From assembly GCF_002831565.1 (NCBI RefSeq), contig NZ_CP025096.1, forward strand, positions 6,315,014-6,379,013: a DNA stretch of 64,000 nucleotides, in the 5' to 3' direction. This DNA is from Spirosoma pollinicola. GTDB lineage: Bacteria; Bacteroidota; Bacteroidia; Cytophagales; Spirosomataceae. Numbering within the stretch: position 1 is the first letter of the stretch; each line of letters begins with the position of its first letter. Position numbers and translations under genes: made by a program. Positions 1-8,750 of this stretch are shown here, piece after piece. Under the pieces are notes generated by a model. That model was not told where the DNA came from. It ran no database searches and saw nothing but the letters and a program-made list of their open reading frames with translations.

Positions 1-96
1 GGTCAGCTAACACGCTCTATCCAAAACGGCCGGGTGCAGTCGTACATCACGGCGGCTGTGGTTGGTTTGTTGATACTACTTTGGTGGTTGCTTTAA
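1..96 (+). CDS. nuoL: NADH-quinone oxidoreductase subunit L, C-terminal end (partial)
   Basis: The first 31 codons read openly from the window edge to TAA at 94-96. The peptide ends in a hydrophobic helix after a QNGRVQSY motif, which matches the last membrane helix of NuoL, the antiporter-like proton-pumping subunit of respiratory complex I. The gene continues upstream of the window. nuoM follows on the same strand, the usual complex I order. The call rests on a short tail plus context. Confidence 0.8.
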   Translation, partial: GQLTRSIQNGRVQSYITAAVVGLLILLWWLL

Positions 97-176
97 CATC
101 TTCGACAGCATGATGCTGTTGTAACTATAGACCGACAGCAAGCCGGGTGGCCGGTGCCATGCTGTCGAGAACAAAT

Positions 177-1856
177 ATGATTCTTTCGTTACTCATTTTT
201 ATTCCTCTGGTCGGCTCGCTTGTTGTGGCGTTGTTGCCGGAGAGTCTTAGTCCACAGTTTCGGCGTATCGCCCTGGCTGTAACGCTTGCCGAAGTGGTGC
301 TGGCGGGTATGGCTTATGCTGGATTTGATAAAACCATTGGGGGGTATCAATTGCTCGAACAAGCGAACTGGATCACCCTGCCCCTTGGTAAACTGGGTAT
401 TGCGTCCATTGATTACCTGCTGGGTGTCGATGGCATCAGCCTGCCGTTAGTTGTCTTGTCGGCGGTAGTGATGCTGGTAGGTGTCGTCTCCTCATGGTCG
501 ATGACACATCGGCAGAAGGGCTATTACTCGCTCTACCTGTTGCTAACGGGCACAATTATGGGGTGTTTCCTCGCCCTTGACTTCTTCCTGTTTTTCCTGT
601 TCTTTGAGTTTATGCTCCTGCCGATGTATTTCCTGATCGGTTTGTGGGGTGGGCCACGGCGGGAATATGCATCCATTAAGTTCTTTCTGTATACGCTCCT
701 TGGCTCATTGTTGATTTTACTGGTAATGATTGGCCTGTATTTGTCTGTCATGGACCCCGTTAGTACAGCGGTGGCCGCTGGAATCGTGGCCGACCCTTCA
801 GCCGTGACCGATGAGATTGTCCGAACATTACAGGCGTATCTGCAAAGTGGTCAATTAAACTCGGCGCAGGTTGTTCATACCTTCGATATGCGTTACCTCG
901 CCGATGGCGGTAACTACCTGCCCAATACGTTCCTGAATCCGGCTGCTGAGCCAATCATTCTGGGCCTCCCGGCGCGGATGCTGGCGTTTTGGGCCATCTT
1001 TATCGGGTTTGCTATCAAACTGCCCATCGTGCCGCTGCACACCTGGCTACCCGATGCACACGTCGAAGCACCTACGCCGGTATCGGTTGTGTTGGCGGGT
1101 GTATTGCTAAAAATAGGGGGCTACGGGTTTCTGCGAATTGCCTGTAATTTCTTCCCCGATGGCGCTGCGGAATATGCCTCAACCCTGGCCGGGCTGGGTG
1201 TATTATCCATCGTATATGGCGGTCTGAATGCGTTGGCGCAGACCGACCTCAAAAAGATGATCGCTTACTCGTCGGTGTCGCACATGGGGTTTGTATTGCT
1301 GGGCGTGGCGTCGTTAACCGCTGAAGGCATCAATGGAGCGGTCTATCAAATGGTGAGTCATGGCGTGCTGTCGGCTATGCTCTTCCTGATCGTGGGCGTC
1401 GTGTATGACCGTACCCACGATCGGCGAATTGACTCCTATCGCGGCCTGATGCAGGCAATGCCAACGTATACAACCCTAACCGCCATTGCCTTCTTTGGCT
1501 CATTGGGTTTACCGGGTTTCTCAGGATTTGTTGGGGAGTTATTTACGCTGATGGGTAGCTTCCAGTCCGAATGGATACCTGGCTGGCTCACGGCTGTTGC
1601 TACAACGGGCATTTTATTAGCGGCTGCTTATTTTCTCTGGACGCTCCAGCGCATGTTTTTTGGTTCGCTGTGGGTGCGTCCTTTTGATACGAAAGCGGGT
1701 CTGGCCAGCTCCCTCACCGATTTGACCGCTCGCGAAAAACTCATGCTCATTCCGCTGGGAGCCCTGGCGCTGGCTTTGGGTTTATTTCCCAACCTTGTTT
1801 TTGACCTTACGAATGCAACGGTAACGCAGTGGCTGGTGAAGTTTTCGGTAGAGTAA
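177..1856 (+). CDS. nuoM: NADH-quinone oxidoreductase subunit M
   Basis: Proton-pumping membrane subunit of complex I in the inner membrane. About 559 residues with some fourteen hydrophobic segments. The family core is visible: a conserved Glu in the LFFEFMLLPMYFLIGLWG stretch, LPIVPLHTWLPDAHVEAP, LLKIGGYG and the ALAQTDLKKMIAYSSVSHMG stretch. In-frame starts exist at GTG 147, ATG 159 and ATG 177. The last is preferred because family members begin directly with the first membrane helix (MILSLLIFIPL). It follows nuoL. The next gene is convergent gldG, four bases beyond the stop, so nuoN does not follow here. Confidence 0.95.
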   Translation: MILSLLIFIPLVGSLVVALLPESLSPQFRRIALAVTLAEVVLAGMAYAGFDKTIGGYQLLEQANWITLPLGKLGIASIDYLLGVDGISLPLVVLSAVVMLVGVVSSWSMTHRQKGYYSLYLLLTGTIMGCFLALDFFLFFLFFEFMLLPMYFLIGLWGGPRREYASIKFFLYTLLGSLLILLVMIGLYLSVMDPVSTAVAAGIVADPSAVTDEIVRTLQAYLQSGQLNSAQVVHTFDMRYLADGGNYLPNTFLNPAAEPIILGLPARMLAFWAIFIGFAIKLPIVPLHTWLPDAHVEAPTPVSVVLAGVLLKIGGYGFLRIACNFFPDGAAEYASTLAGLGVLSIVYGGLNALAQTDLKKMIAYSSVSHMGFVLLGVASLTAEGINGAVYQMVSHGVLSAMLFLIVGVVYDRTHDRRIDSYRGLMQAMPTYTTLTAIAFFGSLGLPGFSGFVGELFTLMGSFQSEWIPGWLTAVATTGILLAAAYFLWTLQRMFFGSLWVRPFDTKAGLASSLTDLTAREKLMLIPLGALALALGLFPNLVFDLTNATVTQWLVKFSVE

Positions 1857-1860
1857 GTAA

Positions 1861-3528
1861 CTACTTTCCGTATCTCCGGCGCCGAACTACCTGCCACACA
1901 AAGCCCACTATGCCCACCAATGCCAGCGGGCCAAGCAGATTAAGTAGTTGCCAGCCAGTGCGGTTTGCATCAACCTTAATTTTGTCTAACGGGCGGAGCG
2001 TTACGGTACGGGAGCGGGCGGCAATAACTCCGTTCGGGTCAACCAGGTAATCAATAGCGTTGAGCGCGAAGTCTTTATTGGCAAACGTATTGCGTGTAAA
2101 CCGGTCGAAACCCAGCGGATAAGGCGTATTGCGTTTATAGTCGACATCATTGACGATCAGATCGCCATCCGAACAAATCAATACGCGCGACGCCACACCC
2201 TCAGCCTTAAACCCAGCCGCACGCGGGTCGCCCGGCAAAATCCGGTTGGCAAATAACGATTGGAATCGCCCTTCGAGCAGGCAACCAATAATTTTGACAC
2301 CTTCGTTATATGTTTTCGGGTCGGGTTGCTGACGCGCTTCGTTGTAGGAAATCAACGCCGGAGCCTTTAGCACCTTGGTGTAAGCAGACGTTAAGAGTAA
2401 GGGCGTTTTCAGAATGCCCGGTGCTCGTACGGTGTCGAGTGTGCTGGTAAACCGGGCCAGAACGGCATCAAGATTACGCACGATAGGATTCCCTGACGAA
2501 CCGAAATTATTGATCAGCGGATAGAATCGCCACGGAACAAGCTGAATATTCGGTTTGTCGCCCAGATTACCCACATTGAGCGGAATCGGGGCGCAGTAAA
2601 AATCTTTTACCACATCGCGGTTGAGCCGAACGCCCCAACGGAAAAATAAATCGTCGAGGTTAAGGCTGATAGGTTGGGCGTAGGTGCCTTCGTTATTGAC
2701 GCTGTCTACGCGCTGGCCATCCACAAAAAACAAAGCCCGTCCACCGTTGACGACATACTGATCGATTTTAAAAATCGCTTCTTCCGAAAACGGTTTGTCG
2801 GGTTTAGGCACCAGCATAACATCAAGACCGACAATGGGGCCGGGCTTGGTCATATCGATAAAAAACAGATCATAGTTTTGCTGCACAGAGGCTAGCAAAT
2901 CGGCAAAGCGCGATGGGGGCACCTGTGTATGGTCGTAGAGCAAACCAACGCGTCGGCGATTATTTTCCGTCTGTGTCAGCTTCCGAATGGCCGAAGCCAA
3001 TTGAAATTCGACGCCTTCATAGGATTGATTGAGCTGTTCTTCTTTTGACGCAGTCTGATTTCCTTTTAGTAAGAGAACGGCCGTTTCTTTTCCCTGATAC
3101 GAAACCACAACACCCGGAAAAACTAGCTTCTCAGTACGTTTGCCACCTTCATTGGCCACCAGATTAGTTGGTAGTAAGCCCTTTAGTTGCAGCTTATCAA
3201 TAAACTTGTTCTTCTCCTCGGGGTTCGTAATTAGGGCAGGGTCAATGAACCGATAGGTAACGGTTTTTCCGGCCCGAGCCTCAAACTCATCCAGTGTTTC
3301 ACGAACGGCATTTTCGAGCCGTTTAAAACCCGGCGGCAGATCGCCCGTGAGGTAAACATCAACGTGGATATCGTCGGGTAAGTTGGCCAGCAGGGTTTGC
3401 GTGGCCTCAGAAAGGGTGTAGCGTTTCTCCTGCGTTAAATCGAGCCGAAAAAACACAAAGGCCGACAGCACATTGACGGCAATTAATGCAGCAAGAATAA
3501 ACAGGGTGCGCAGGGATGCGGATTTCAT
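1861..3528 (-). CDS. gldG: Gliding-associated ABC transporter auxiliary component GldG
   Basis: A 555-residue protein with one N-terminal membrane helix (about residues 8-28), a large periplasmic domain and one C-terminal helix (about 527-548) ending in basic residues. This is the layout of GldG, the ABC_transp_aux-type partner of the GldA/GldF transporter needed for gliding and type IX secretion in several Bacteroidota. The early RYTLSEATQTLLANL stretch is typical. GldF is usually encoded next to gldG, but here the upstream neighbour is a small coiled-coil protein and then lptD, so the permease must lie elsewhere. The stop is four bases from the nuoM stop. Confidence 0.87.
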   Translation of the reverse strand: MKSASLRTLFILAALIAVNVLSAFVFFRLDLTQEKRYTLSEATQTLLANLPDDIHVDVYLTGDLPPGFKRLENAVRETLDEFEARAGKTVTYRFIDPALITNPEEKNKFIDKLQLKGLLPTNLVANEGGKRTEKLVFPGVVVSYQGKETAVLLLKGNQTASKEEQLNQSYEGVEFQLASAIRKLTQTENNRRRVGLLYDHTQVPPSRFADLLASVQQNYDLFFIDMTKPGPIVGLDVMLVPKPDKPFSEEAIFKIDQYVVNGGRALFFVDGQRVDSVNNEGTYAQPISLNLDDLFFRWGVRLNRDVVKDFYCAPIPLNVGNLGDKPNIQLVPWRFYPLINNFGSSGNPIVRNLDAVLARFTSTLDTVRAPGILKTPLLLTSAYTKVLKAPALISYNEARQQPDPKTYNEGVKIIGCLLEGRFQSLFANRILPGDPRAAGFKAEGVASRVLICSDGDLIVNDVDYKRNTPYPLGFDRFTRNTFANKDFALNAIDYLVDPNGVIAARSRTVTLRPLDKIKVDANRTGWQLLNLLGPLALVGIVGFVWQVVRRRRYGK

Positions 3529-3597
3529 ACGTGACGTTAACGAACAACCAGGCCGGAAATGTCTTTAGCGACCCTGAAGAACCTGGCCTATCGGTGC

Positions 3598-3846
3598 TTA
3601 ATTCAATCGCTGTTCTGGAAGGGCAGTCAGGTTAATGGCTTTTGCATCGTCCTGAGCCGCCTGAAGCGTATCTAAGGTATCGGGTTTGATACCCAGTTGT
3701 TTCATGAGCCGGTGTTGGCAGGATTCAATGTAGGTTAATCGGGCCAGAATTTGACTCATACGAGTTTCCTGTTCGTCCTGCCGCTTGAGTATATAAGCCG
3801 TTTTTTCCTCCAGTTCACTCAAACGTTGTTTTTCGCGGTCAGTCAT
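3598..3846 (-). CDS. Small coiled-coil protein of unknown function
   Basis: An 82-residue hydrophilic protein. Roughly residues 3-45 show a heptad-like pattern of Leu, Ile and Met between charged residues, suggesting a coiled coil. No signal peptide or membrane segment is seen. It lies between lptD and gldG on the same strand, 69 bases ahead of gldG, and may be cotranscribed with them. I do not recognise a family, and no function is inferred. Confidence 0.6.
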   Translation of the reverse strand: MTDREKQRLSELEEKTAYILKRQDEQETRMSQILARLTYIESCQHRLMKQLGIKPDTLDTLQAAQDDAKAINLTALPEQRLN

Positions 3847-3918
3847 AGTCGTTTACGGTGAGAATTGAAGGGGCAAGATAGTATTTTTTTGATTGGCTTA
3901 CGGTCAGATGTAACCAGA

Positions 3919-6900
3919 TTAGAATCCACCTCTGTCGTAGAAGCTCCGACGCCGACTAAGTTTAAGTTCCTGTAGAATAGACGACCGCGCCCGTAAATCG
4001 AACGAGTAGTTTCCCGACCGGAAGTTGTTACCCGAATAAGGCGTCCAGTTGAAAGCCATATCCCAGCAGTGCAGATCGCGATTGACACCGATGGTCGTGA
4101 GTGTTGGGCTGCGGAACTGGAAATCATAACCTGTACTGATCGTAACTTTCCACTTGGGCGTTAAGCTCAAATCGCCGGTTAATGTAAGCGCCTGAATAAC
4201 CTGCGATTGTTCCGGCGTCAGTCTTGTCAGGCCAAATGTGTAACTCACATTCATAGACCAGGGGACATTGAAATCCACGTACAACTCGGGGTTGCTGTTG
4301 ATGGCTTTCATGGTCGCATCGTTTGCGTTCGGGCTTGACTTCTTTTTGTCGGCCTGCTTTGGCGCAAAACGGGCACTCACGTAGGCCTGCAAATTGGTCA
4401 TACGCAATAAACCCTGTCCTGCCTGAAACGCATATAAATTAGGTACCCGCGTGTATTGTTGATTAATATAAGGCGCCTGCGCGTTTAAGGCCAGTAGAGA
4501 AGGCGAGTAAGACAATGGCGTTAGAACAGAATAGGTTGTAGGGAAGTAGTATTGTGCTGTTCCGCCATAAGGCCGTTCGGCATAAGGGTCGAAAGTAGAC
4601 GAGAAATTGAAACTTATATTCTTGAAAATCTGCGTGTTGGCACTCACCGCAATGGGCGATAGTTTGTAGTCCGGTGCCAGCAAATTATAACTGCCGTTAA
4701 TACTCAGGTTATCGAAAATAGGGATCTTCTTGAACTCCTGACCCGACGAATCGCTGCGGGTACGGACTTTCATTTCCAACTGGTTTACAATCCCGAATGA
4801 GATAAATGCCGATTGGGTGCTCGATGCGCTCCCCGATGTGCCGCCCAATCCGCGAAACACCGATAGGGTACGACGATAAAGGGGCAGGTTGGCCAGGGCA
4901 CCCTCAGCAGGCAAAACCTGGAACTGACCAAACGAAGGATTTGTAAAATCAGGTACGTAACTGAATGAAATAGATGGCGCAACCGTGTGCCGGATGGCCT
5001 CAATTCGTTTTCCCCGGATGAAGTACGTACCGTAAAAACGAGTATTCATACTGGCGTTGACCGAGAAGTTGTACGACGGGAAGAAGCCTTTGGCCGTATC
5101 AATTTTTACTGCGTTCTGGTCGGCCAGGTAGGTGTATTTTAATTTTTTAGTAAAAATATTTCCTTGTAGCGAAAAGCCGGGGGTCAGGTTAATGTAACGG
5201 AACAGCTTCACGTTAGGCAGCGAAATAGGGATGCTATATTGCGCCTGCAGGACCCGATTCTGCCATATTCGGGCTGCATTGGCAGCACTGAAAGCAATTA
5301 GGGTAGGGTCTGGTTCAACGATACCCAACCGCAGATTAGTGGCCCGCCGAAGGCTGTCATTATAGCGTTGCAGCGCATTAACAGTCGTTATCTGGGTGAG
5401 GATAGGGAAGCCCAGCCCCGTTGTATCGACCTGGGTTTTAATGGTATTGTTGACACCCAGCGACCCACTCACATCCAAACCTACCCGGAAACTTTCGTAC
5501 CAGCGACCCGTTCCACCTTTGAGCGCGAACGGTGAAATCTGGTTCACACCAAAGTTGAAGTTTGTCGATACGTCAGTTTTCCCATTTTCGCGAACGCCCG
5601 TTATCTGGTTCACCTGCCCAAATTGCTGGTTTACCCGCACGTTGGCGCCCGCCCGCACATACTGCCCAAAAGTGCGGCTGTATTGCACCGATGAACCCGC
5701 CACGTTGGAAATATAGGACTGCGTGCTGTATGAGTTAAACTGGTTATAGCTGTTACTGCTAACGTTTACGTTTGCCGAAAAACTACCTCTCCCTCGCGGC
5801 ACCGGTGAGTGCGCCCAGTTAAAGGAAAAGTCATTACGCGGTGTTTGGGTTTTATCGACCCGGTCGCCGGAGCGGTTCCGGTTGAATTGCAGATTCAAAC
5901 TACCGCTGTAGCGATACCGTTTGTTATAGGCCGAAGACAGGCCCAGTCCCCAACTACCCCTTGAATAAATCTGCCCTTTAAATTGCAGACCCAGATTCTC
6001 GTTAACGGCCCAGTAATAGCCACCATCGCGCAGGTAAAACCCACGCCCGTTGGGTTCTTCGCCATATTGCGGGACGATAATGCCGGATACGCCAATCTCT
6101 TTCCGTTTCGGAAACGGGAAAAAACCGAATGGTAAACCGATAGGCAACGGAATCTGATTAATGACCAGATTAAAAGGCCCGGCCACCACTTGTGTGTTAT
6201 GGATAACCTTTAATTTACTCGCATTGATGTGAAAGTGGGGAGTTGCCAGATTACAGGTCGTGTAAATTGCCTTGCCGATGTAAAGGTTATCTTCATCGTC
6301 TTTCTTGACTGTTTGCCCGCGAATATTGCCCTCACCCTGCTGGGTAATAACCCCCTGAATCCGGCCTTTTCGGGATTTGAAATTATAGCGAATCTCTTTC
6401 GCGTCGTATTTACCTTCCCCATCCTGAAATATGGGTCTGCCAATCAGTTTCTTGGCAGTCGAATCATAACGGCCTTTGGCATACACCTCATTGGTAAGGT
6501 AATTAAGCCGGATATAATCAGCTTTGAGCGAAATGTCGCCGTAAACAACGCTGGCATCGCCAAATAATTCAACAGTTCGTCCATCGGCTGAGTAGAATGT
6601 TGAATCTTTGGCTTGGTATTTGACCGTAGTCTTAAAAGCATCGGCACTTTGCACCGAGTCTTTTTGGGATGAGTCACTCAGCGCAACCAAGGAAGAATCG
6701 GCGCTAATGGCCGTTTGTTGGGCTGGGCCGGTGGTTCCCTGCGGACGAACTTCGTTCGGCGACACAAGTCCCGGCTTGGATGGATCCAGTTTGGCTGGCT
6801 TCGACCGCGCAGCTACACTTGTTTGTGAGCGGGGTGATGTTGTGGCAGCAGTCGATGCTGCTTCTTTAGACTTATTTCGATGAAAAAGGTTCGTTAGTAA

Positions 6901-7551
6901 TCTGGCAACTGGATTTGTCTTTTTGGGCCTCAATTCGGCAGCAATGCCGCTCTGTAAAGGCACGTTTTGTTGAGGCTCAACAAAGTCAACGGGTAAATTG
7001 CCAGACAGTTGCGCTAACTGAATGGGTTTCGGTTGTAACAAGACCAGCTGCGGCAACTTAACAGGACTGACGGGTGTAGAGTCGACCACGGCAATGACCT
7101 GATTCGTCTGACGTGAACGAACTGCGGGGAAAGTAGCCGGCGTGGAGGGTGCTACCGGGGTAGGGAGCGGCTTAATTTGCCTTGAGGTACCCGTGCCAAG
7201 CCTATTGGGGGTTGAGTAGTTTCTGTTAAGGTTCTGCTCTAATTCGCTTTCCTGACTTGCACCAGCTGGACTTGTTTGCGAATTGGGCATCGTGACCGTG
7301 CCCGACGATGGCCCAACAACGACTCTGCCGGCCGGCTTTTGGGTGGATGCGGGTGGTGGCGTGCTGTCGCTGGCTAGTATAGATTTAGAGTCCGGCACCC
7401 GCTGTGCCGGAACGGTAGCAGGTGGTAAGCCGCCTTTGGCGGGCTGTTGGGGCGTTGGATTGCTTTGCCCTAACGCGCTAAACGCCCAGAGTAGCCAGAC
7501 AAAGGAGCCTAAAGCCTTTATCCATGTTGGTCGTATCCGGGAGGGCCGCAA
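3919..7551 (-). CDS. lptD: LPS-assembly outer-membrane protein LptD (Bacteroidota type)
   Basis: Large outer-membrane protein placing lipopolysaccharide in the outer leaflet. After a signal peptide and a long Pro/Ser/Thr-rich linker comes an OstA-like beta-jellyroll (starting near FYSADGRTVELFGDASVVYG), then about 750 residues of alternating beta-barrel strands. The frame is open to GTG 7635, but I place the start at TTG 7551. From there the protein begins with a basic stretch and the hydrophobic core FVWLLWAFSALGQ, a good signal peptide. A minus-strand -7 element at 7623-7630 would put the mRNA start downstream of 7635. The Bacteroidota version is longer than E. coli LptD because of the low-complexity linker. 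The start is uncertain and the family secure. Confidence 0.88.
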   Translation of the reverse strand: MRPSRIRPTWIKALGSFVWLLWAFSALGQSNPTPQQPAKGGLPPATVPAQRVPDSKSILASDSTPPPASTQKPAGRVVVGPSSGTVTMPNSQTSPAGASQESELEQNLNRNYSTPNRLGTGTSRQIKPLPTPVAPSTPATFPAVRSRQTNQVIAVVDSTPVSPVKLPQLVLLQPKPIQLAQLSGNLPVDFVEPQQNVPLQSGIAAELRPKKTNPVARLLTNLFHRNKSKEAASTAATTSPRSQTSVAARSKPAKLDPSKPGLVSPNEVRPQGTTGPAQQTAISADSSLVALSDSSQKDSVQSADAFKTTVKYQAKDSTFYSADGRTVELFGDASVVYGDISLKADYIRLNYLTNEVYAKGRYDSTAKKLIGRPIFQDGEGKYDAKEIRYNFKSRKGRIQGVITQQGEGNIRGQTVKKDDEDNLYIGKAIYTTCNLATPHFHINASKLKVIHNTQVVAGPFNLVINQIPLPIGLPFGFFPFPKRKEIGVSGIIVPQYGEEPNGRGFYLRDGGYYWAVNENLGLQFKGQIYSRGSWGLGLSSAYNKRYRYSGSLNLQFNRNRSGDRVDKTQTPRNDFSFNWAHSPVPRGRGSFSANVNVSSNSYNQFNSYSTQSYISNVAGSSVQYSRTFGQYVRAGANVRVNQQFGQVNQITGVRENGKTDVSTNFNFGVNQISPFALKGGTGRWYESFRVGLDVSGSLGVNNTIKTQVDTTGLGFPILTQITTVNALQRYNDSLRRATNLRLGIVEPDPTLIAFSAANAARIWQNRVLQAQYSIPISLPNVKLFRYINLTPGFSLQGNIFTKKLKYTYLADQNAVKIDTAKGFFPSYNFSVNASMNTRFYGTYFIRGKRIEAIRHTVAPSISFSYVPDFTNPSFGQFQVLPAEGALANLPLYRRTLSVFRGLGGTSGSASSTQSAFISFGIVNQLEMKVRTRSDSSGQEFKKIPIFDNLSINGSYNLLAPDYKLSPIAVSANTQIFKNISFNFSSTFDPYAERPYGGTAQYYFPTTYSVLTPLSYSPSLLALNAQAPYINQQYTRVPNLYAFQAGQGLLRMTNLQAYVSARFAPKQADKKKSSPNANDATMKAINSNPELYVDFNVPWSMNVSYTFGLTRLTPEQSQVIQALTLTGDLSLTPKWKVTISTGYDFQFRSPTLTTIGVNRDLHCWDMAFNWTPYSGNNFRSGNYSFDLRARSSILQELKLSRRRSFYDRGGF

Positions 7552-7587
7552 AATAAAGTATGCTTTTTTCAGGTTTATTAAAAAAAT

Positions 7588-7595
7588 TATATTTG
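7588..7595 (+). promoter_or_regulatory. Putative Bacteroidota -7 promoter element for the amidase gene
   Basis: TATATTTG matches the Bacteroidota -7 consensus TAnnTTTG and lies about 135 bases before the chosen amidase start. The surroundings are strongly AT-rich. No clear -33 TTTG was seen. The assignment rests on one consensus match and position. Confidence 0.42.
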
Positions 7596-7622
7596 CCAAA
7601 AGACCGTTAAGTCTATGGCTTA

Positions 7623-7630
7623 CAAAGGTA
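7623..7630 (-). promoter_or_regulatory. Putative Bacteroidota -7 promoter element for lptD
   Basis: The minus strand reads TACCTTTG, matching TAnnTTTG, about 72 bases before the TTG chosen as lptD start. It lies 28 bases from the plus-strand element of the amidase, so the two transcripts would overlap by a few bases at their 5' ends. No convincing -33 box. Confidence 0.4.
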
Positions 7631-7729
7631 TTCACGAACAGTTACTCCGCTACCGCTTTGAAACGTTTTTGGTCGTTAAAAATTATTAAATCAACCGGCA
7701 CCCGGCTTTTGGTAACGTCTCCCGGAATA

Positions 7730-8572
7730 ATGACAACAGTGGTTCTGTTTATTATACCCTTGTTGGCACTAACCCGTCCGGATGCTTTATCGCCCGAATT
7801 AGCGCAGGATCCGGTTCGCCAGTCCAGTGTGCAAGAAACAGAAACGGCATCTGACGATACCCCAAATCAATTACGCACAGTTGTGCTCGACGCAGGTCAC
7901 GGGGGGAAAGACCCCGGTACACATGGTCGCTATGCGAAAGAGAAAGCGATCAATCTGGCACTGATTCTTCAATTAGGGCGGAAAATTAAGAATAAGCATC
8001 CAAATGTTCGGGTTATTTATACACGTTCATCAGATCAATTTGTCGACTTATACGAACGGGGAGCTATAGCTAACCGAAATCGGGCCGATCTATTTATTTC
8101 TATTCACTGCAATGCAAGCCCATCTAGTAGTCAGGTGAATGGCACAGAAACCTACACCCTGGGTTTACACAAAACCCAGCGAAACCTGGATGTGGCCCGG
8201 CGTGAAAATGCGGTAATCCTGCAGGAAAAAAACTATCAACAGACTTATAAAGGATTTGACCCGAACTCTCCGCTAGCTACCATCATGCTGGCTAATTACC
8301 AACATGCCTTTATGGGTAGTAGCATCAATTTTGCCGAAAAAATTGAGCGTAGCTTTCGCCATAATGCCGAACGAAAAAGCAACGGTGTTAAACAGGCTGG
8401 TTTTATTGTTCTCTGGAAAGCAACAATGCCCAGTGTACTTATAGAAACGGGTTATTTGACTAACCCGACTGAAGAAGACTTCCTGAGATCAGATGAAGGG
8501 CAGGACGAAATTTCGACCGCTATTTACAAAGCCTTTCTACAATATAAGCAGGAAATTGAAGCGAACGAATAG
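7730..8572 (+). CDS. N-acetylmuramoyl-L-alanine amidase, AmiC-type
   Basis: Zinc-dependent peptidoglycan hydrolase (amidase_3 family) that cuts the bond between N-acetylmuramic acid and the stem peptide during cell separation. Visible zinc and catalytic motifs are VVLDAGHGGKDPGT, the Glu in YAKEKAIN, FISIHCNAS and VLIETGYLTN. The frame stays open back to 7283, but that part is antisense to lptD. ATG 7730 gives a signal peptide (MTTVVLFIIPLLAL) followed by a short acidic linker, so it is chosen. It is 280 residues long, typical for a domain without repeats. An MlaD-like gene follows on the same strand. Confidence 0.92.
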   Translation: MTTVVLFIIPLLALTRPDALSPELAQDPVRQSSVQETETASDDTPNQLRTVVLDAGHGGKDPGTHGRYAKEKAINLALILQLGRKIKNKHPNVRVIYTRSSDQFVDLYERGAIANRNRADLFISIHCNASPSSSQVNGTETYTLGLHKTQRNLDVARRENAVILQEKNYQQTYKGFDPNSPLATIMLANYQHAFMGSSINFAEKIERSFRHNAERKSNGVKQAGFIVLWKATMPSVLIETGYLTNPTEEDFLRSDEGQDEISTAIYKAFLQYKQEIEANE

Positions 8573-8690
8573 CCAATTAGTCGGCTATGTATCGCATGAG
8601 AAACTAGTGAAGTGTGGAGTACCATTCCTTTCTTACTTGTGACCGTTTACCCTTTTTCCAACTTATGCGGGACAAACAAGCCTTAAAGTT

Positions 8691-8727
8691 GGTTATAAGG
8701 TCAATTAATCGAATTGGCCTTATAACC
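8691..8727 (+). repeat. Hairpin-forming inverted repeat upstream of the MCE gene
   Basis: Arms 8691-8706 and 8712-8727 pair over 16 bases with a single G.U-type mismatch and a five-base loop (AATCG). The right arm ends 23 bases before the ATG of the MlaD-like gene. No run of T follows, so it is not a classic terminator. It could be a leader hairpin or an operator. Confidence 0.7.
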
Positions 8728-8750
8728 AGGCCATTCACCCTCTCACACGC

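Noticed and set aside
7283..7729. N-terminal extension of the amidase
   Set aside because: This stretch is antisense to the lptD N-terminal linker and would hide the signal peptide of the amidase behind 149 residues.
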